Source: Diadema setosum (lineage: Eukaryota; Echinodermata; Echinoidea; Diadematoida; Diadematidae). From it: 64,000 nucleotides of DNA. Under the pieces are notes generated by a model that did no database searches, was not told the DNA's origin, and worked only from the letters and a program-made list of their open reading frames with translations. The stretch lies in the NCBI RefSeq assembly GCF_964275005.1, contig NC_092688.1, positions 21,395,903-21,459,902 of the forward strand, in the 5' to 3' direction. Positions 9,773-21,757 of the stretch are shown here, in pieces; within the stretch, counting starts at the first letter, position 1, and the number at the start of each line of letters is the position of its first letter. The translations under genes and the position numbers were made by a program.

Positions 9773-11820
9773 ATGATATGAACGCAGATTTCTGTAAGAG
9801 TGAAAAAAAAAATGAACGTTGATAACTGTGACAAACATTGTGACAATGTCCGTTAAAATAATTCAACGCTGGACGCTCAATAGCTGGAAGTTAATGTTCA
9901 TACATTGTTGAAACTTCCAAAAGACTGGAATGTGTTGGTGTATGATACACATGTTTGTTTGTTTGTTTGTTCTTTGCATAAAGTGTATAATTTGTTTGAT
10001 ATTCATATGTCAACATTATCATTTTTGTGAGGCTATGCATGCAGTCATAAAGATGAACATAATGTATAGTCATGGTGTGTAAACAAATTTAAGATCATAT
10101 AGAAGTAAATGTGTTTTTTTTTTTGGTTTGTGATTTCATATTTTGTCAAATCAGGTAAAAAACCCACAAATGGAATGTTGCATTTAGTTGTACAGTATGT
10201 ACAAAATGTAGTTCATACATATATCTTCACAACCAAATTCTGTATGAGGAAAAGATGCAGATTATGATGCAGAAAGAGGGTTTAACTTCCAAAGTTCATT
10301 TGCTTGTAAAACCAGAAGATATAGCTGTTTAGTACAATTTGTGGCATAAGGTCATCCATTTGGGAAGTTTGGAAGGTTGTATTTTTCTCTTTATGAAAAA
10401 GATAGAAGGGAAATTGTGTCAGAAATATCATTTATTTTTGAGCTGTCAGAAGTTGATTCAAATTGTATTTCGTGTATAAGATTTGTACTGAGGTGTGTCA
10501 AAGAAATATGTTTTTCTGTTTCCTATTGTCATACTGATACAAGGTCAGTACGATGAGTCAAAGATTCTATGCGAAAAGTGTTTAAAAGAAATACCATCTT
10601 TCATAATTCCAGGTGAATGTTAGGAAGATTATGGCTTGGAAAAGATTGACTCATCACATGTGTTTATAGCATTATTTTGTGTAATGTATAATGATAGTAT
10701 ACATAGACAGCTATAGTTTCATGCATACAGAGAAAGCCATACCATGTATTTCATAGAAGCAGTTTGTGGAAAGACACGTGTGCAAGAAAATGTCAAAGCA
10801 AACCAGTTGTTCCAATGTATTTTTCATGAATAATTATGTAAATGTACAGTACATGTGTGAAAGTACAAGCTGTACAGACATGTACCTTTAGAGCAGTAAG
10901 TTTTAAGCATAATGCATGAGGTATAATTATCATGTTATAATGCATTACCACTATATATGCATGTTTTGTACACATTTAAATTGTGGTATACAGCTACAAA
11001 ATGTTTATTGTATGTTTATAGTTCAGTGCAGGATTGTGACATTGTTTTGCAACAGAACATTCACTTCAGTTTTTTTAGAGTGAAGATTACCGATACTCAA
11101 TGCATTGGAAACCATACAGACGTTTGTCACCCCTGTAAACCACCTGTAATGCTTGTATTTATGTGTATAGGTAGGATGTGGATCCGTTTTCAGAGTGCGA
11201 ACATATTTAATGAGGTACCCGCATTCCGACATAGGTAATGAGGTTGTTGCGTAGCAACGTAGTAAGTGCTAGGCCGTTCTCGTTCGTTTTTATGCATATT
11301 CATTAAGCGACTTGCAGGTACAGGTACCGTCGCGCACGTAGCATGCCATTGCCGTCATGAATATTCATACAGATGTGAATATCGTTACAATGAGTGTTCG
11401 TTTGCACCAACCAGTGAAAGTTTGATGATGTCATTTGTATAATACGTAAAGGCGGTACGGTACGATGTTATACACTGTTGTGTGAAATTATCGAGGTAAT
11501 AATCGATTACAGTAGAATCGGTATAATAGTTGGTGTAGTGTTCCACTGTTATAAGATCGATGTAAAGAGTTGATCGATCATTGAAATTAATCGATTTAAG
11601 AAGAACGATCGATTTTTTGTGTTTAATCGCTCGTTTGAAGCCTGCACAGTTAAGTAGTTTAGCTAACGATATTTTTGGTTTGATAATCCGACTGGAAAGT
11701 AGGAGTATACACATGCATACGTTGTACGTTGCGTTATAAGTAAGTAAGTCAAATACAGTAGCGCATATTCATTTCTATTTTTGTTAGAAAGTGTTGACCA
11801 TCAAAGATAGGCAAACTTTC
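9773..11820 (+). other. 3' non-coding region of Gypsy element, no gene seen
   Basis: About 2 kb of AT-rich sequence lies between the RNase H stop and the polypurine tract. Only short unrelated open frames appear, with no envelope-like or integrase-like motif. It belongs to the retrotransposon because it lies before the matching 3' LTR. Confidence 0.6.
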
Positions 11821-11821
11821 T

Positions 11822-12031
11822 TCTGTGGGGGAGATATGTCATGAATATGCATTTATACAAAGGTGGTGTGGCTGTTCGGCCCATGGTGAAAGTCAAGATG
11901 GCTCATTTTCGAGTGACGCTGGGACCATGCCGTCCGAGAAATTCAGAGGGAGGAATAAAGTTGTTATAACTTTAAGTTTTCGTGTGATGGTGAAATGATT
12001 CCGTGTCACGAATTTCCCTCATTCCGTAATA
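11822..12031 (+). repeat. Polypurine tract and 3' LTR of Gypsy element
   Basis: A purine run (GTGGGGGAGA, about 11825-11834) precedes TGTCATGAATATGC at 11837. The LTR is about 195 bp, carries AATAAA near 11953 and ends CATTCCGTAATA, which is the sequence found at the window start before the primer-binding site. The terminus lacks the usual CA dinucleotide, so the exact edge is uncertain by a few bases. A target duplication cannot be tested without the left flank. Confidence 0.75.
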
Positions 12032-12596
12032 TTAATGTATACCTATAGGAGCCGGTGGCAGTTCGTCACGACAGACAGGTATTGAATGACAAGGGCGAGG
12101 TTCTACGGCGTTTTTATATGCCCTTGCAGGAATCAGTTATATACGGCAAGGCCGGTAAATATTCATTAAGCATCAGCTTCACGTCCTGTTCATATTCTGT
12201 GAATGTGCTGTAGATATCCTGTAGATATGCTGTAATCCATCACTGATGGCCGTCCTGTCCGTTTCCCATCCGTAACTACATGCGTTTTGCCCGTTGGTCG
12301 TCCTGTGGCTATGCCGTGGTTATGCGTTTGATGTGCTCTACAAAGCCGTTCCATCTGTCCCATCTCTTGCGGCAACAGACATTAAAGGAGGCCTAGCGGA
12401 AGGAAACGAGTGGAAAACGGCAATGAACAGTGCAAATAAAGAAGAAAACGTGCAACTATCCGACAAGGGTCGGATCGCGCTATCCGTTTTTGGCGAGAAA
12501 AACTTTGTGCATGCACAAAGCTTTCTGGCCGCTCTGACGGAAATCACCGGAAGATAAACGTCCATCCAGGATGACAAAAAGGAAATGAAACGCATT
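12032..12596. other. Flank with unrecognised 87-codon frame
   Basis: The plus frame 12294-12557 encodes a lysine- and glutamate-rich 87-residue peptide with no family I recognise. The stretch 12190-12340 is rich in CCGT and ATCCGT words like those in the Harbinger-type MITE at 46598, so it may be a decayed relative. Nothing else could be supported. Confidence 0.3.
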
Positions 12597-12723
12597 TTAA
12601 AGGGTGTGTACAGTTCTGGTTGAGGTGAGTATTTAGTTTTTAACGTTTTGCGAGATATTCAGAAACCACTCTCTATGAGATGTCAAAGCGCTTGCAATTC
12701 TAATTGATATCAAAAATGCATTT

Positions 12724-13411
12724 GTGACCGTGCACCTCAAAACGAACATAAAGTCGCAAACACTGATTTTGCGTCAGGACTGAAAATAAGTGAAATGGGT
12801 CAACCTAGCCAAACTTGACTTTTTCATATTTTCTGAAAGAGCGGGTCTTCTTTTACATTATGCTAAAATTTGGTATCATAAAACGGGCAGGAAAGTGTGT
12901 TTTTTAGCAGTTTATCCCGAACATTTTTGGTAGAATAGTGTGATTAGGTGTGTCTTTAGAATCCCTTTTTCATTTCTGAAAAACCTTGTCCACACTCTTC
13001 ACTTTCAACTCTAATAACTTTTGAAAAGATAGTGCTACTGTTTTGAAAGTTGGCATTAATTATGGACAGAATGTGTTAATGAGGAATGCTTAATTTCAGT
13101 TGAATCTGATAATCTCTTCATTGTTGTTACTCTGGTGGTTTACTTCCTGTTTTTTGTCCCATTCATCGCACAGCCAGCACGGTTTGGTAAAGATTAAGTG
13201 CTTGAATAGACACTGTGCTTCAGAGCCTCTTTTCTCAGTTCACACTTTTCCTGAGTTTGTGCTTTCTTTCCAATATTTATATAGGTTAGGAGAGTCCATT
13301 TGATTTGAGTTATGCATCATTTTAAAGCTTAAAGTCTGCTCTTTCAGAATATGGTCTTAACTAAAAATTCATGTCTGGCGACTTTTTGTTTGTTTTGAGG
13401 TGCAGGGTCAC
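12724..13411. mobile_element. GTGACC-terminal MITE, copy 1 (full length)
   Basis: It begins GTGACCGTGCACCTCAAAAC and ends with the complement of nearly the same sequence (GTTTTGAGGTGCAGGGTCAC). Inner TIR words AAAGTCGC and GCGACTTTTTG also pair. ATTT flanks both ends (12720-12723, 13412-13415). Two more copies are at 53024 and 53749. No coding capacity. Confidence 0.8.
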
Positions 13412-13414
13412 ATT

Positions 13415-13562
13415 TGATAAAAATCGGTTTTGAAATGGCTGATATATCCAAACACAAGGTGAAACAAAGGAATCGTAATGAAAGGCGTGGCCTGTCGCCT
13501 TTTATTATAAGCACTTTTTTGGGATATCTCAGCCATTTGAAAACCAATTTTCATCAAATAAA
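13415..13562. repeat. Inverted repeat in right half of TTAA MITE
   Basis: TTTGATAAAAATCGGTTTTG at 13415 pairs with CAAAACC-like sequence ending ATCAAATAAA near 13562, with GGCTGATATATCC against GGATATCTCAGCC inside. It is part of the TTAA MITE and gives it a stem-loop structure. Confidence 0.55.
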
Positions 13563-13683
13563 ACTTGAATCCTTCTAAGAATTACATGCTCTTTCATATT
13601 TCATAAGAGGTTTCTCATTATCTCATCTAGGAATGTTCAAAATATGAATCCCCACCTCAACCAGTACTGTACAGTCCCTTTAA

Positions 13684-14453
13684 CGAATATCAACGGATGT
13701 CAAAAATTGACATTCGTTTCTCACACGTTTGCCTAATCAGGCAAAGTGTGACAGGGGCATATACTTTCTTATTTCGAAGGTTCATTGTTGTGGACGTTTG
13801 TAGTTTGTTAATCTGAAAGTGATATAAGGTATCTTTATCCGAAAACGGAATGACGTTTGTTAATACCAAGCTGTGTTAAAGGTTCCCTGAAATGCAAATG
13901 CAAAGTGATTTCCCTCACCATGTCTTTTGTTAGTCACATTAATATCACAGTAACATGCAAGTTATGCTGAGTCGAGGGGAGGTGCATTCCAAGGTATTTT
14001 GTTACATCGTAAACTTATCAGTACTTCAGCAATGATTGGCAGATGGGGTCACAACAGGAATATTGGTTTGGAAGGATTTTCTGTGGGCGTATCCAATAAT
14101 CTGAAGAAAAATAGAACTATTTACAAATGTATATATGGAATGTTTGTAGATATTCGTTTCACCGCAAAAGTGATGTTAAAGATATCATAAATCAACACAA
14201 ATCCACATGCATTTGTATCTCCGAGAACCCTTAAGCCGAAAACGAAATAAAGTTCGATTATACTCCGAATTGCGAAATTGATATAAACGCCATAAAATGA
14301 CAAAGTTGAAAAAGAGTAGCACATTGTGCAATGAAACTTGGATTAAAACAGGAATAAAGCCATATACGCATGGACAAGCTACAGTGTATATCACACACAC
14401 ATGCACACAAGATACGCACACTTTTTAACGAGCTTAAATGCAATCATAGTCTT
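13684..14453. other. Non-coding stretch, no gene seen
   Basis: AT-rich sequence with short open frames only. No splice-bounded coding segment, RNA gene or clear repeat end could be supported here. Confidence 0.4.
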
Positions 14454-14921
14454 GAAGGAAACCTCCGGATGATTTTCAGACTTTTACATTTGAACAACTA
14501 TAAATTTGTCATACTGAGTACAGAATTGTAGAATTTATTGTGATTAGGATATGAGGAATATGATTTTTTTTTTCAATTTATGGCAAATTGCAACGAACAA
14601 GGATAATGACATGGCAGCCTCACCAAACAATGCATGAGTTGGGGCTCGAGGAAGCAAAACAAAAGAAGAAGGCATGTATAGATTCTGCGCAGGTGAAATT
14701 GTTAAGCAAACCGTATTGTAATGGAATTACGCTTTTCTACATTTCTGAAATATGCGAGGCTCCTATGTAATCAACACTCTTCAGTGTAATTTGTATAAGA
14801 ATTTCAGTGTATTAATTTCTCTGCTCAAGGGCCACAATAAATTCCACAAGTCTATGCATGGAACTGTCGATGTATGTACTGCATGGTGTGAAATTATAAA
14901 AATCGTGTGGAATGCAACTTT
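14454..14921. repeat. Dispersed 470-bp repeat, copy 1
   Basis: It begins GGAAACCTCCGGATGATT and runs to AATGCAACTTTAA. It is similar along its full length to 37454-37921, which has clean TTAA flanks. Small open frames inside are not conserved between the copies. Confidence 0.7.
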
Positions 14922-15311
14922 AATGTTTACCCCTCTGTATGCCACCCTTGCTTCTTTTCTACATTATCAGCAGGATCAACCACGCATGACTAGGAGACAT
15001 TATCATATAAAGGGGCCACTCCAAGGCAGAAAAATTGCACTTCCGTGTAGTGATCATCTTCTTGTGAAAGGATTATCCGTGCTCCTCTGGTCTTGGCAAT
15101 TCAGCTCTAAGCGTCCATCCTCATAAATTCTCGACAGAAACGATGTTGATATTCAAAGCACTCTGTTTTCTTTAGGCGCGATGACAAAATTCAAGACTAT
15201 GCAAACCGTACAGCGTTATAACAGGGTTATGTTTGCTCCAACGAATAGTCATGTACAACACGACGGATTGTACTCTATTTGTATTCTACGCAGGTTTTCT
15301 TGGTGCGTTAG

Positions 15312-15592
15312 GCCATAACAATAATAATAATTGTTTTGGATATAAACTCCAAATTTTATTGTCCAAGAATGGAAATCCATTTTGCCCAATTGATCGTGGG
15401 CCCGGCAGCCACTGAGCAGCGCCAGATCGACGTTGCTCTAACCTTTTCAACTGTTGAACGGCAAACAAGGTAGCAGCAACTCCCATCTTTTAACGGCTTT
15501 TGGTATGACGCGGCCGGGGTTTGAACCCGAGACCTCCCAATTGTGAGGGCAGCCGCTCTACTCACTGAGCCAACACATCGGTACTAAAGTTC
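15312..15592 (-). mobile_element. tRNA-derived SINE
   Basis: Read on the minus strand from about 15592, the head has a tRNA-like promoter: box A-like TGGCTCAGTGAGTAGAG, then GGTCTCGGGTTCAAACCCC as box B with a T-arm. A body of about 170 bp follows and the element ends in an (ATT)n tail (15318-15335 on the plus strand). This is the layout of a Pol III SINE with a short-repeat tail mobilised by a CR1/L2-type LINE; LINEs with ATT tails occur in this window, for example at 41690-42280. Confidence 0.7.
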
Positions 15593-16006
15593 GTAACAAT
15601 GTTCGTGCATTGCAGTGAGTGTATAGACACGTGATCATGGTCAATGTATAGTTCACATTACCCGTGCATTTCAGATGCCTACGACATTGTAATGGTACTC
15701 AGTTAATTGTAAACCATGATAGAAATAATACATGTATGGTGTATGAATTTTCTTCAATTTGTTTCCGTCTGTACGAAATGAAGTTTGTAAGATCGCAATT
15801 TGTTTATCTCATTTTCAACAAATAATATAATGTAAAAAAAAAAAATGAACCAATATATTAATCCTCTGCGTAATAATCTCTTGTTTTCATTTAATATGCA
15901 TGTAGTTATAACATCAAGTTGATAAAAAAATCAACGTAATCATTTACTTGGTAGTCATGTTTTATATTATGTGCGTCTTTCTTTGCTCTTCTTGTACCCA
16001 TCACAG

Positions 16007-16123
16007 TTAATGACATTGACAGCGCTCAGGAAATCTCGCCAAAAGAAAATGGAGATGCAGTTATACTAGGGGTTCCTAAAAGACAGCTGACCATTCAGAG
16101 AATCCAGAAGAAAGCAGAATATG
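16007..16123 (+). CDS. Putative host exon 1 (unknown protein)
   Basis: This is a 117-bp coding exon predicted from splice signals. A long pyrimidine tract ending CCCATCACAG precedes it, and ATATG|GTAAAA follows. Only one frame is open (phase 1 in, phase 1 out), encoding about 39 residues including NDIDSAQEISPKENGDAV and KRQLTIQRIQKKAEY. Its phase fits the exon at 39715. The peptide is charged and hydrophilic with no membrane segment, compatible with a cytoplasmic tail or linker. I do not recognise the protein. Upstream exons must lie outside the window or were missed. Confidence 0.55.
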
Positions 16124-16534
16124 GTAAAACTGAATCACAAGAACATGAAATACAGCATTTTCTCATCTTAAGGTCTTGTATCAAAACACCCTTTTCAGTG
16201 TCAGCAGTTCTCTTCCTGCGGACTCTCATATTACTATTATCCCATGTATTTCAGTTAACTAACCGACTACTTGCGGATCAATGGAGACATTGCAGGAAAT
16301 TTATACACTGACAAATGACGTACGAAGTATGAACATACAAACCAAATTATGAATGATTACATTGTTGTATGATTCATAGTTATTAACTACCGTGCGTGTG
16401 TATCTATATTGATTTTGGTTTACTTAATTGGTGAACGCCAAACTACCTGGTAAGCTAAATGAGGTCATCCGATTCATATCCCACACAAAGTTCACTGGTA
16501 TTAAATTGAACTAGAAGTATTTTGAATTATGTAT

Positions 16535-16557
16535 TATATATATATATTATATCTAAC

Positions 16558-16605
<48 letters not shown>
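16535..16605. repeat. (TA)n microsatellite
   Basis: Nearly pure TA dinucleotides immediately left of the tRNA-Thr-like inverted pair. Similar tracts are at 4609-4647, 17346-17368, 43193-43312, 52951-53010 and 53712-53749. Confidence 0.9.
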
Positions 16606-16611
<6 letters not shown>

Positions 16612-16635
16612 GCGAAAACTTTGAGCAAAGAAAAT

Positions 16636-16712
16636 GGGTTTTCATCGGGATTTGAACCCGAGACCTCCGGATTACTAGACCGGTGCTCTACCGACTGAGC
16701 TATTGAAAGCCC
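16636..16712 (-). tRNA. tRNA-Thr(AGT)-like sequence, repeat-borne
   Basis: A 77-base cloverleaf-like sequence starting GGGCTTTCAATAGCTCAG. The loop CTAGTAA gives anticodon AGT (Thr) and the T-arm TCGGG/CCCGA is perfect. The acceptor stem has one mismatch at position 4 and the anticodon stem a T-T pair at its base. Because it lies in a duplicated repeat, it is more likely a tRNA-derived pseudogene or SINE head than a working gene. Confidence 0.5.
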
Positions 16713-17195
16713 TAGATCGGTGTTCGTCCCAAACCCTTAACTCTCTTTGCTCGTGTGGTCAGAAGCTATAGTGTGTGTATGTGTGCCACACACACACACA
16801 TTAACCTGACATAAACCCAAATGATGTAAATCAACTTTGGAATAAATGTGAGGGATCGCCGAAGCGATGCAGCTTTTTGTAATACATTTTGAAACAAGGA
16901 AGGAAAAACTGACCAGAAACAATTGTAATAATAAATAGCGAAAGCTTTGAGCAAAGAAAATGGGTTTTCATCGGGATTCGAACCCGAGACCTCAAAATGT
17001 ATTACAAAATGTATTTCAAAATGTATTACAAAAAGCTGCATCGCTTCGGCGATCCCTCACATTTATTCCAAAGTTGATTTACATCATTTGGGTTTATGTC
17101 AGGTTAATGTGTGTGTGTGTGGCACACATACACACACTATAGCTTCTGACCACACGAGCAAAGAGAGTTACGGGTTTGGGACGAACACCGATCTA

Positions 17196-17272
17196 GGGCT
17201 TTCAATAGCTCAGTCGGTAGAGCACCGGTCTAGTAATCCGGAGGTCTCGAGTTCGAATCCCGATGAAAACCC
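17196..17272 (+). tRNA. tRNA-Thr(AGT)-like sequence, inverted partner
   Basis: This is the same 77-base structure as at 16636-16712 on the opposite strand, with the same AGT anticodon. Its T-stem has an A-C mismatch (TCGAG against CCCGA). The shared flanks show it arose with the surrounding repeat. Confidence 0.5.
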
Positions 17273-17429
17273 ATTTTCTTTGCTCAAAGTTTTCGCTATT
17301 TATTATTACAATTGTTTCTGGTCAGTTTTTCCTTCCTTGTTTCAATATATATATATATATATATGTATATATTGATATGAGTGAGTATGTGTGTGTGCGT
17401 GTGTGTTTCTTGTTTGTTTGTTTTTTATT

Positions 17430-18552
17430 GCTTCATATTCCACATTTCAACAAATAAATGAACCATGAACATAACAATACAAAAACATGGATGAATCGTC
17501 AAGTACAGCATTTAAGACAATTTAATGTAAGGATATAGATTCCCAGATGCTGGTGGTACTTGATATATACAATTGAAAGGAATGACAATTTGTGAATTGG
17601 GGAAATATAAACGTTGACGAAAAAAAAAAGAAAAGAAAAGACAGAGAAAACAATCTCACGGCACAAAATTTCTGGAGAGTTGAGTGATCACGCGAGCGAG
17701 GTACAAGTCAGATACAGTGTACAATAGCAGAAATACAAAATATGCACAAGGAATGTCCAGTAGATAATAAGAAATCGCGTGCGAGGCACATGTTACATAA
17801 TTGATAATGACAGAAATACGAAGTATGAACAAAGAATATCGAGGAGGATTGCAGAATAGCTATTAGTATGAATTCAGAAAAACTAGTTTAGGTTTATGCT
17901 TAAATGAATTAAGAGACTGGGATTGGATTATTTCTCTATCCAAATCATTCCAAAATTTAGGTCGTGTAGTATATAAAATTAGTTATTGTTTTGACGGCAG
18001 ATACGGTCTGTACAGGTGAAAGATGAAACAAATATTTTTGTTTCGTAGGGTAAGAATGGACTTCAGTATTTTTAACAAACATCGAAGAAAATACATCGGG
18101 GAGTCCACCTGAGTTGACTGATAAATAAATGATCCAATATTGAAATAATACAAAACCTGGATCTTAAGTGTTCTACTGGGAAAACAAATAAGGCATTAGC
18201 GTGTTCAAGAAATGTAGCGAATAGTATCCGTATCGCACTTCTGTACCAATAGTAAAAAAATAAGTCTACTTGTACAGCAGTTTCCCCATGCCAGGATTCC
18301 ATAACCTATATAAGCAATAAAAGAGTAAAATACAATGAATGCAGAACATGCTTAGGAAAATACTGCTTTAACTTATACATAACACCTACATTTTTTGATA
18401 ATGACTTACGCAGAGAATCAACATGAACTTTCCATGTCAACTTACAATCAATATAAGGACCAAGGAATTTTATATATTCAACCTGATTCAATTCCACGTC
18501 GTTTACGAACAACTTGCCCGGTAGAATATTGATTATATTGCTCAAACCATAA
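17430..18552 (-). mobile_element. CR1/L2-like LINE, 3' part
   Basis: The minus frame 18306-18545 encodes the end of a LINE reverse transcriptase: VEYIKFLGPYIDCKLTWK, then a KNVGVMYKLKQYFPKHVL segment. Further downstream FWNDLDREIIQSQSLNSF near 17890-17960 is the usual C-terminal motif. A 3' untranslated region follows to about 17430. The missing upstream half is at 29469-31610, beyond a 10.9-kb insertion with an 8-bp duplication. Confidence 0.8.
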
Positions 18553-18567
18553 ATTTTGTCGATAAAA

Positions 18568-19080
18568 GCTCGTTATTCCGAAGGTTCGTTATTCCGAAGA
18601 TTATTTGGTCCGAAGGTTCGTTATTCCGAAGATTCGTTATTCCGAAGGTTCGTTAATCCGAAAATGAAATAAGATTCGTTATTCCGAAGGTTCATTAATC
18701 CGAAAGTGATACTAGGTTCGTTATTCCGAAGGTTCGTTAATCCGAAAATGAAATAAGGTCTGCTACTCCGAGGGTTCGTTAATCCGAAAACGAAAATAAG
18801 GTACGTTATTCGGAAAATGTAATAGGGTTCGTCATTCCAAAGGTTCGTTAATCCGAAAACGAAATAGGGTTCGTCATTCCGAAGGTTCGTTAATCCGAAA
18901 ATAAAATAAGGTTCGTTATTCCGAAAGTTTGTTAATCCGAAAATTAGAATAAGGTTCGTTATTCCGAAGGTTCGTTAGTCCGAAAATAAAAATAGGATCG
19001 TTATTCCGAAGGTTCGTTGATCTGAAAAGGAAATAAGGTTCGTTAATCCGAAAATGAAATACGGCTCTTAAATTCCGAAG
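18568..19080 (+). repeat. Left terminal array of element A
   Basis: Roughly 25 degenerate units alternate TTCGTTATTCCGAAGG and TTCGTTAATCCGAAAATG with AAATAAGG spacers. Frames through the array give repetitive peptides and are not genes. Confidence 0.9.
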
Positions 19081-21499
19081 AAAGGTGTAAAATTCTTGTC
19101 GTGACAAAATATTGTGTATTATAAAATGGGTTCAAGAATGAAGCCAATAGGAAGCGCTGAAATGAGTCACGTGTGCTTTGGTTATTCTAGTCCCATTGCA
19201 CTACGTGTTAAATCCTATTGCCGATCGTCTGTGCGCGCGGCGGCTCCTTTAAATTGCATGCATACGCGCTGTCAATCCTGTAAACAACTTCTAGTTCGGG
19301 CTGCCGGCCGGCCGGCCTTGTTCTTCCCTTGTGCATAACATGTGGCGCACGTATACTCTTATACGTACAGTACAGTAGACCAAGCGTTGTGGGACCGGAC
19401 GCGTACATGGAGTCACTTTGAACGGCAAATCCAACGATTTAGCAGGTTAATTCTCACGCCGTTTTCAGAGTATGTTGTCTAGTAGGCCTATATGAGGAGT
19501 CTATATCAAGTCTTTAAGGTAAAGGGTGCATATTCTATGTAAAATAAGTAAGTTTTCATGCGGGAACTTAAGTGTCCGGAAACCCAACCCCCCATCATAC
19601 CTATATTGTATGTGCGGGATTTCCGAGTGCGACGTGCGTAAATGTTTGGGACGAATATCTTCGGACGTCTTGACCCACAAAGGTACGTGAAAAACGCTGA
19701 AAAATGCTGTTAGTTTTCGAATTTTCGACCCATTTTATAAAACAAATGATGCACAGGATTATTTCGTGGCGTTAGTGGAGGCGTAGCTCACTCTCGGGTA
19801 TTTACAAGGTAGTGCATGTTTCACAATTGTAAATACCCTCGAGTGCACTATACGCCTGCACTAACGCATTCTATCCTGTGCATCATTTGTATATTAACTA
19901 GAATACTGTCTTATGTGTTCGTTGACACCTATGCGCATAAAGTATGTGTGACTGTGTGTATTGAGGTCAAGTACATAGAACCTTTGAAATTACTTTTTAA
20001 ATGCCCATCTTATCGGCTTTCACCCCATTATCATCACTTTATCATTGTTTATCGGTAGTATAAAATTCATCATAAAATTCAGGAGAGGCATGCTCACTAT
20101 GAAAAGGGGATGCCAGCATACTCAAACTCTCTTTTGACACATACACACAATGCATACGCACGGGCACACACATACACACACACACACACACACACATGTG
20201 AAGGTGGACGATGTGAGATCATTACACGGAGCCGCTGCATGTCGAAGATCCCGACTACAGTATGGGGAAGGTGGGGCATGGAATGGAGCACTTATTTCAA
20301 ACTTACAAAATGATGTCATCATTGACACAAAAACAGTAAAAATAACAGTTTGAGATACACGTTGTATGAACTTTATAATGTAAACGAAAAAAAAAAAAAA
20401 CCACTATAAGATTTCAGGGAAACTCGAAGCAAATTTTACAAAAGTAATATCAAACCTGCCCCATCTAAAAGGGGATAATGGCACTCCAACTTCGGCCAAA
20501 ATGGATCTACGGGTCCGTATTACCCCTTCAGAATTTCTAACGTTCTATAACATTTGCAATGTACCTTAGCATACTTGGTGGAAAGAGCTGCGTAATGAAA
20601 GTCCATTGTAGCTTCAACATTTCTGATATTTATAGGACTAAACTGGAAAGTATAATCGTAGTTAAGACTTGAAAAAGAAAATGTGCACTACTCTCTGAAT
20701 ATCATACAATTGAATATGGGGCAAATGTTTGTTCTGATGCGACTACTGTTACATGGAAACCAACTGCCAGGCCCATACTTGGAATTCGGTCAACTTATAA
20801 ATATTAAAAAAAAATAAAATACCGGAAAACTTAAAAAAATTATCGATTTGTTTAACGAAGAATTGTTCTTACATTGAAACATGAAATGCTGGTAAACAGG
20901 TCCCTATAAATCGGCGAAACGACTTTTTGTGATTTTCGATGAATCATTATTTTGGCAAGACAAAATAAGATTAGCAATGACATAGCACGCGTATTAATGT
21001 TAAGGACGACTGTACATTAATCATTCCGTGACTTAACTTTACCTTTAGATATAAGGTTGCTTTGCAAAAGGGAATATATTATCTTTCTTTTTAACATATA
21101 CGAAAAATAATCAGCAAAATTGCCTGTAAAATGCATCTTAAATTTCATTACAGATGTTTTAAACCAATGAACATACTGGAAATGCAACTGATCTCTGATA
21201 TTTTAGAGCAAATGTTTGTTATGATATGACCACTGTTACAGGAGACCAACTTCATATTTTATTATGCCAATATTTTGATTTCTCCTAGCTTATAAGTCTA
21301 CAATTGGTACTGGGAAACTTGTTTGTTTTATTGACTAATGTACCGAGCTTGGAACATAAAACACGGGTAAACGTTACAAGATTACGTTTCTTTCCATTTC
21401 CCCTCCCCCTTCCCCTGCCAGTTCCTCTTGGCTCTGCCGCAGTGTATATCAGGGCAACCCCCCTCCCCCTCCCGACAATAACCCCGGCTAGTTACTTGT
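19081..21499. other. Interior of element A, no gene seen
   Basis: Contains an inverted repeat (19742-19895), a (CA)n tract (20168-20197) and poly(A) runs. Open frames are short and unrelated to any family I know. No conserved transposase core was found on either strand. Confidence 0.5.
19742..19895. repeat. Inverted repeat around ATGATGCACAGGAT
   Basis: AAATGATGCACAGGAT at 19744 pairs with ATCCTGTGCATCATTT ending near 19890. CTCGGGTATTTACAA pairs with TTGTAAATACCCTCGAG inside, around a small loop near 19817. It is probably a 150-bp palindromic MITE. Confidence 0.7.
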
Positions 21500-21590
21500 T
21501 AGTTATAAGGTTAGAGTAAAGGTTATGGTTAGGGTTGGGTTTAGGGTTACAGGATTAGGGTAAGAATTAGGATTAGGTTAAGGGGAAGGG
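21500..21590 (+). repeat. Degenerate TTAGGG-like repeats
   Basis: GGTTAGGGTTGGGTTTAGGG and related words run for about 80 bases directly up to the left end of element B. They resemble decayed metazoan telomere repeats, but the run is short and imperfect. Confidence 0.6.
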
Positions 21591-21596
21591 GTGTGG

Positions 21597-21757
21597 AGCC
21601 GGGAAATGTGCAAACGCCTGGAAATATGCAAACGTCTCGCCGGGAAATGTGCAAACGCCGGGAAAATGTGTAAACGTCTTGCCGGGAAATGTGCAAATCT
21701 CTAAATTTCAACAACGGGAAATGTGCAAAACGTCGCCGGGAAATGTGCAAACCATTC
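21597..21757 (+). repeat. Left terminal array of element B
   Basis: Six or so units of GCCGGGAAATGTGCAAACG with variable spacers. The inverted counterpart is at 27946-28203. Confidence 0.85.

Larger units (their letters stand above)
1..12031 (+). mobile_element. Ty3/Gypsy LTR retrotransposon, Gmr1-like, defective
   Basis: The order is LTR end, primer-binding site, Gag with protease (442-2019), pol remnant (8713-9772), long 3' non-coding region, polypurine tract and 3' LTR (11837-12031). The 12 bases at the window start match the end of the 3' LTR, so almost all of the 5' LTR lies outside the window. RNase H is the last pol domain and is followed by a stop and about 2 kb without coding signal. 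No integrase follows it. That fits the Gmr1 group, where integrase precedes RT, and a deletion between protease and RNase H would then explain the loss of both integrase and the RT core. A 6.67-kb foldback element splits the copy. It cannot be autonomous. Confidence 0.85.
12601..13679. mobile_element. TTAA-flanked MITE with internal insertion
   Basis: TTAA duplications lie at 12597-12600 and 13680-13683. The ends AGGGTGTGTACAGTTCTGG and the complement of the right end (AGGGACTGTACAGTACTGG) match, followed by GTTGAGGTG on both sides. The inner parts of the arms also match imperfectly. TTAA targets are used by piggyBac and Kolobok elements. A second MITE (12724-13411) sits in the left half. Confidence 0.75.
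16620..17340. repeat. Inverted pair of a tRNA-Thr-containing repeat
   Basis: About 300 bp (16620-16920) is repeated as its inverted complement at 17022-17340. It includes a CA/GT microsatellite, GATCGCCGAAGCGATGCAGC, and the tRNA-like segment. Between the arms lies a third, truncated copy of the tRNA 3' half (16962-16992, minus). The arrangement suggests a head-to-head duplication after two or three insertions. Confidence 0.8.

Noticed and set aside
21500..21590. Chromosome end
   Set aside because: The TTAGGG-like tract is short, degenerate and internal, with ordinary sequence on both sides.
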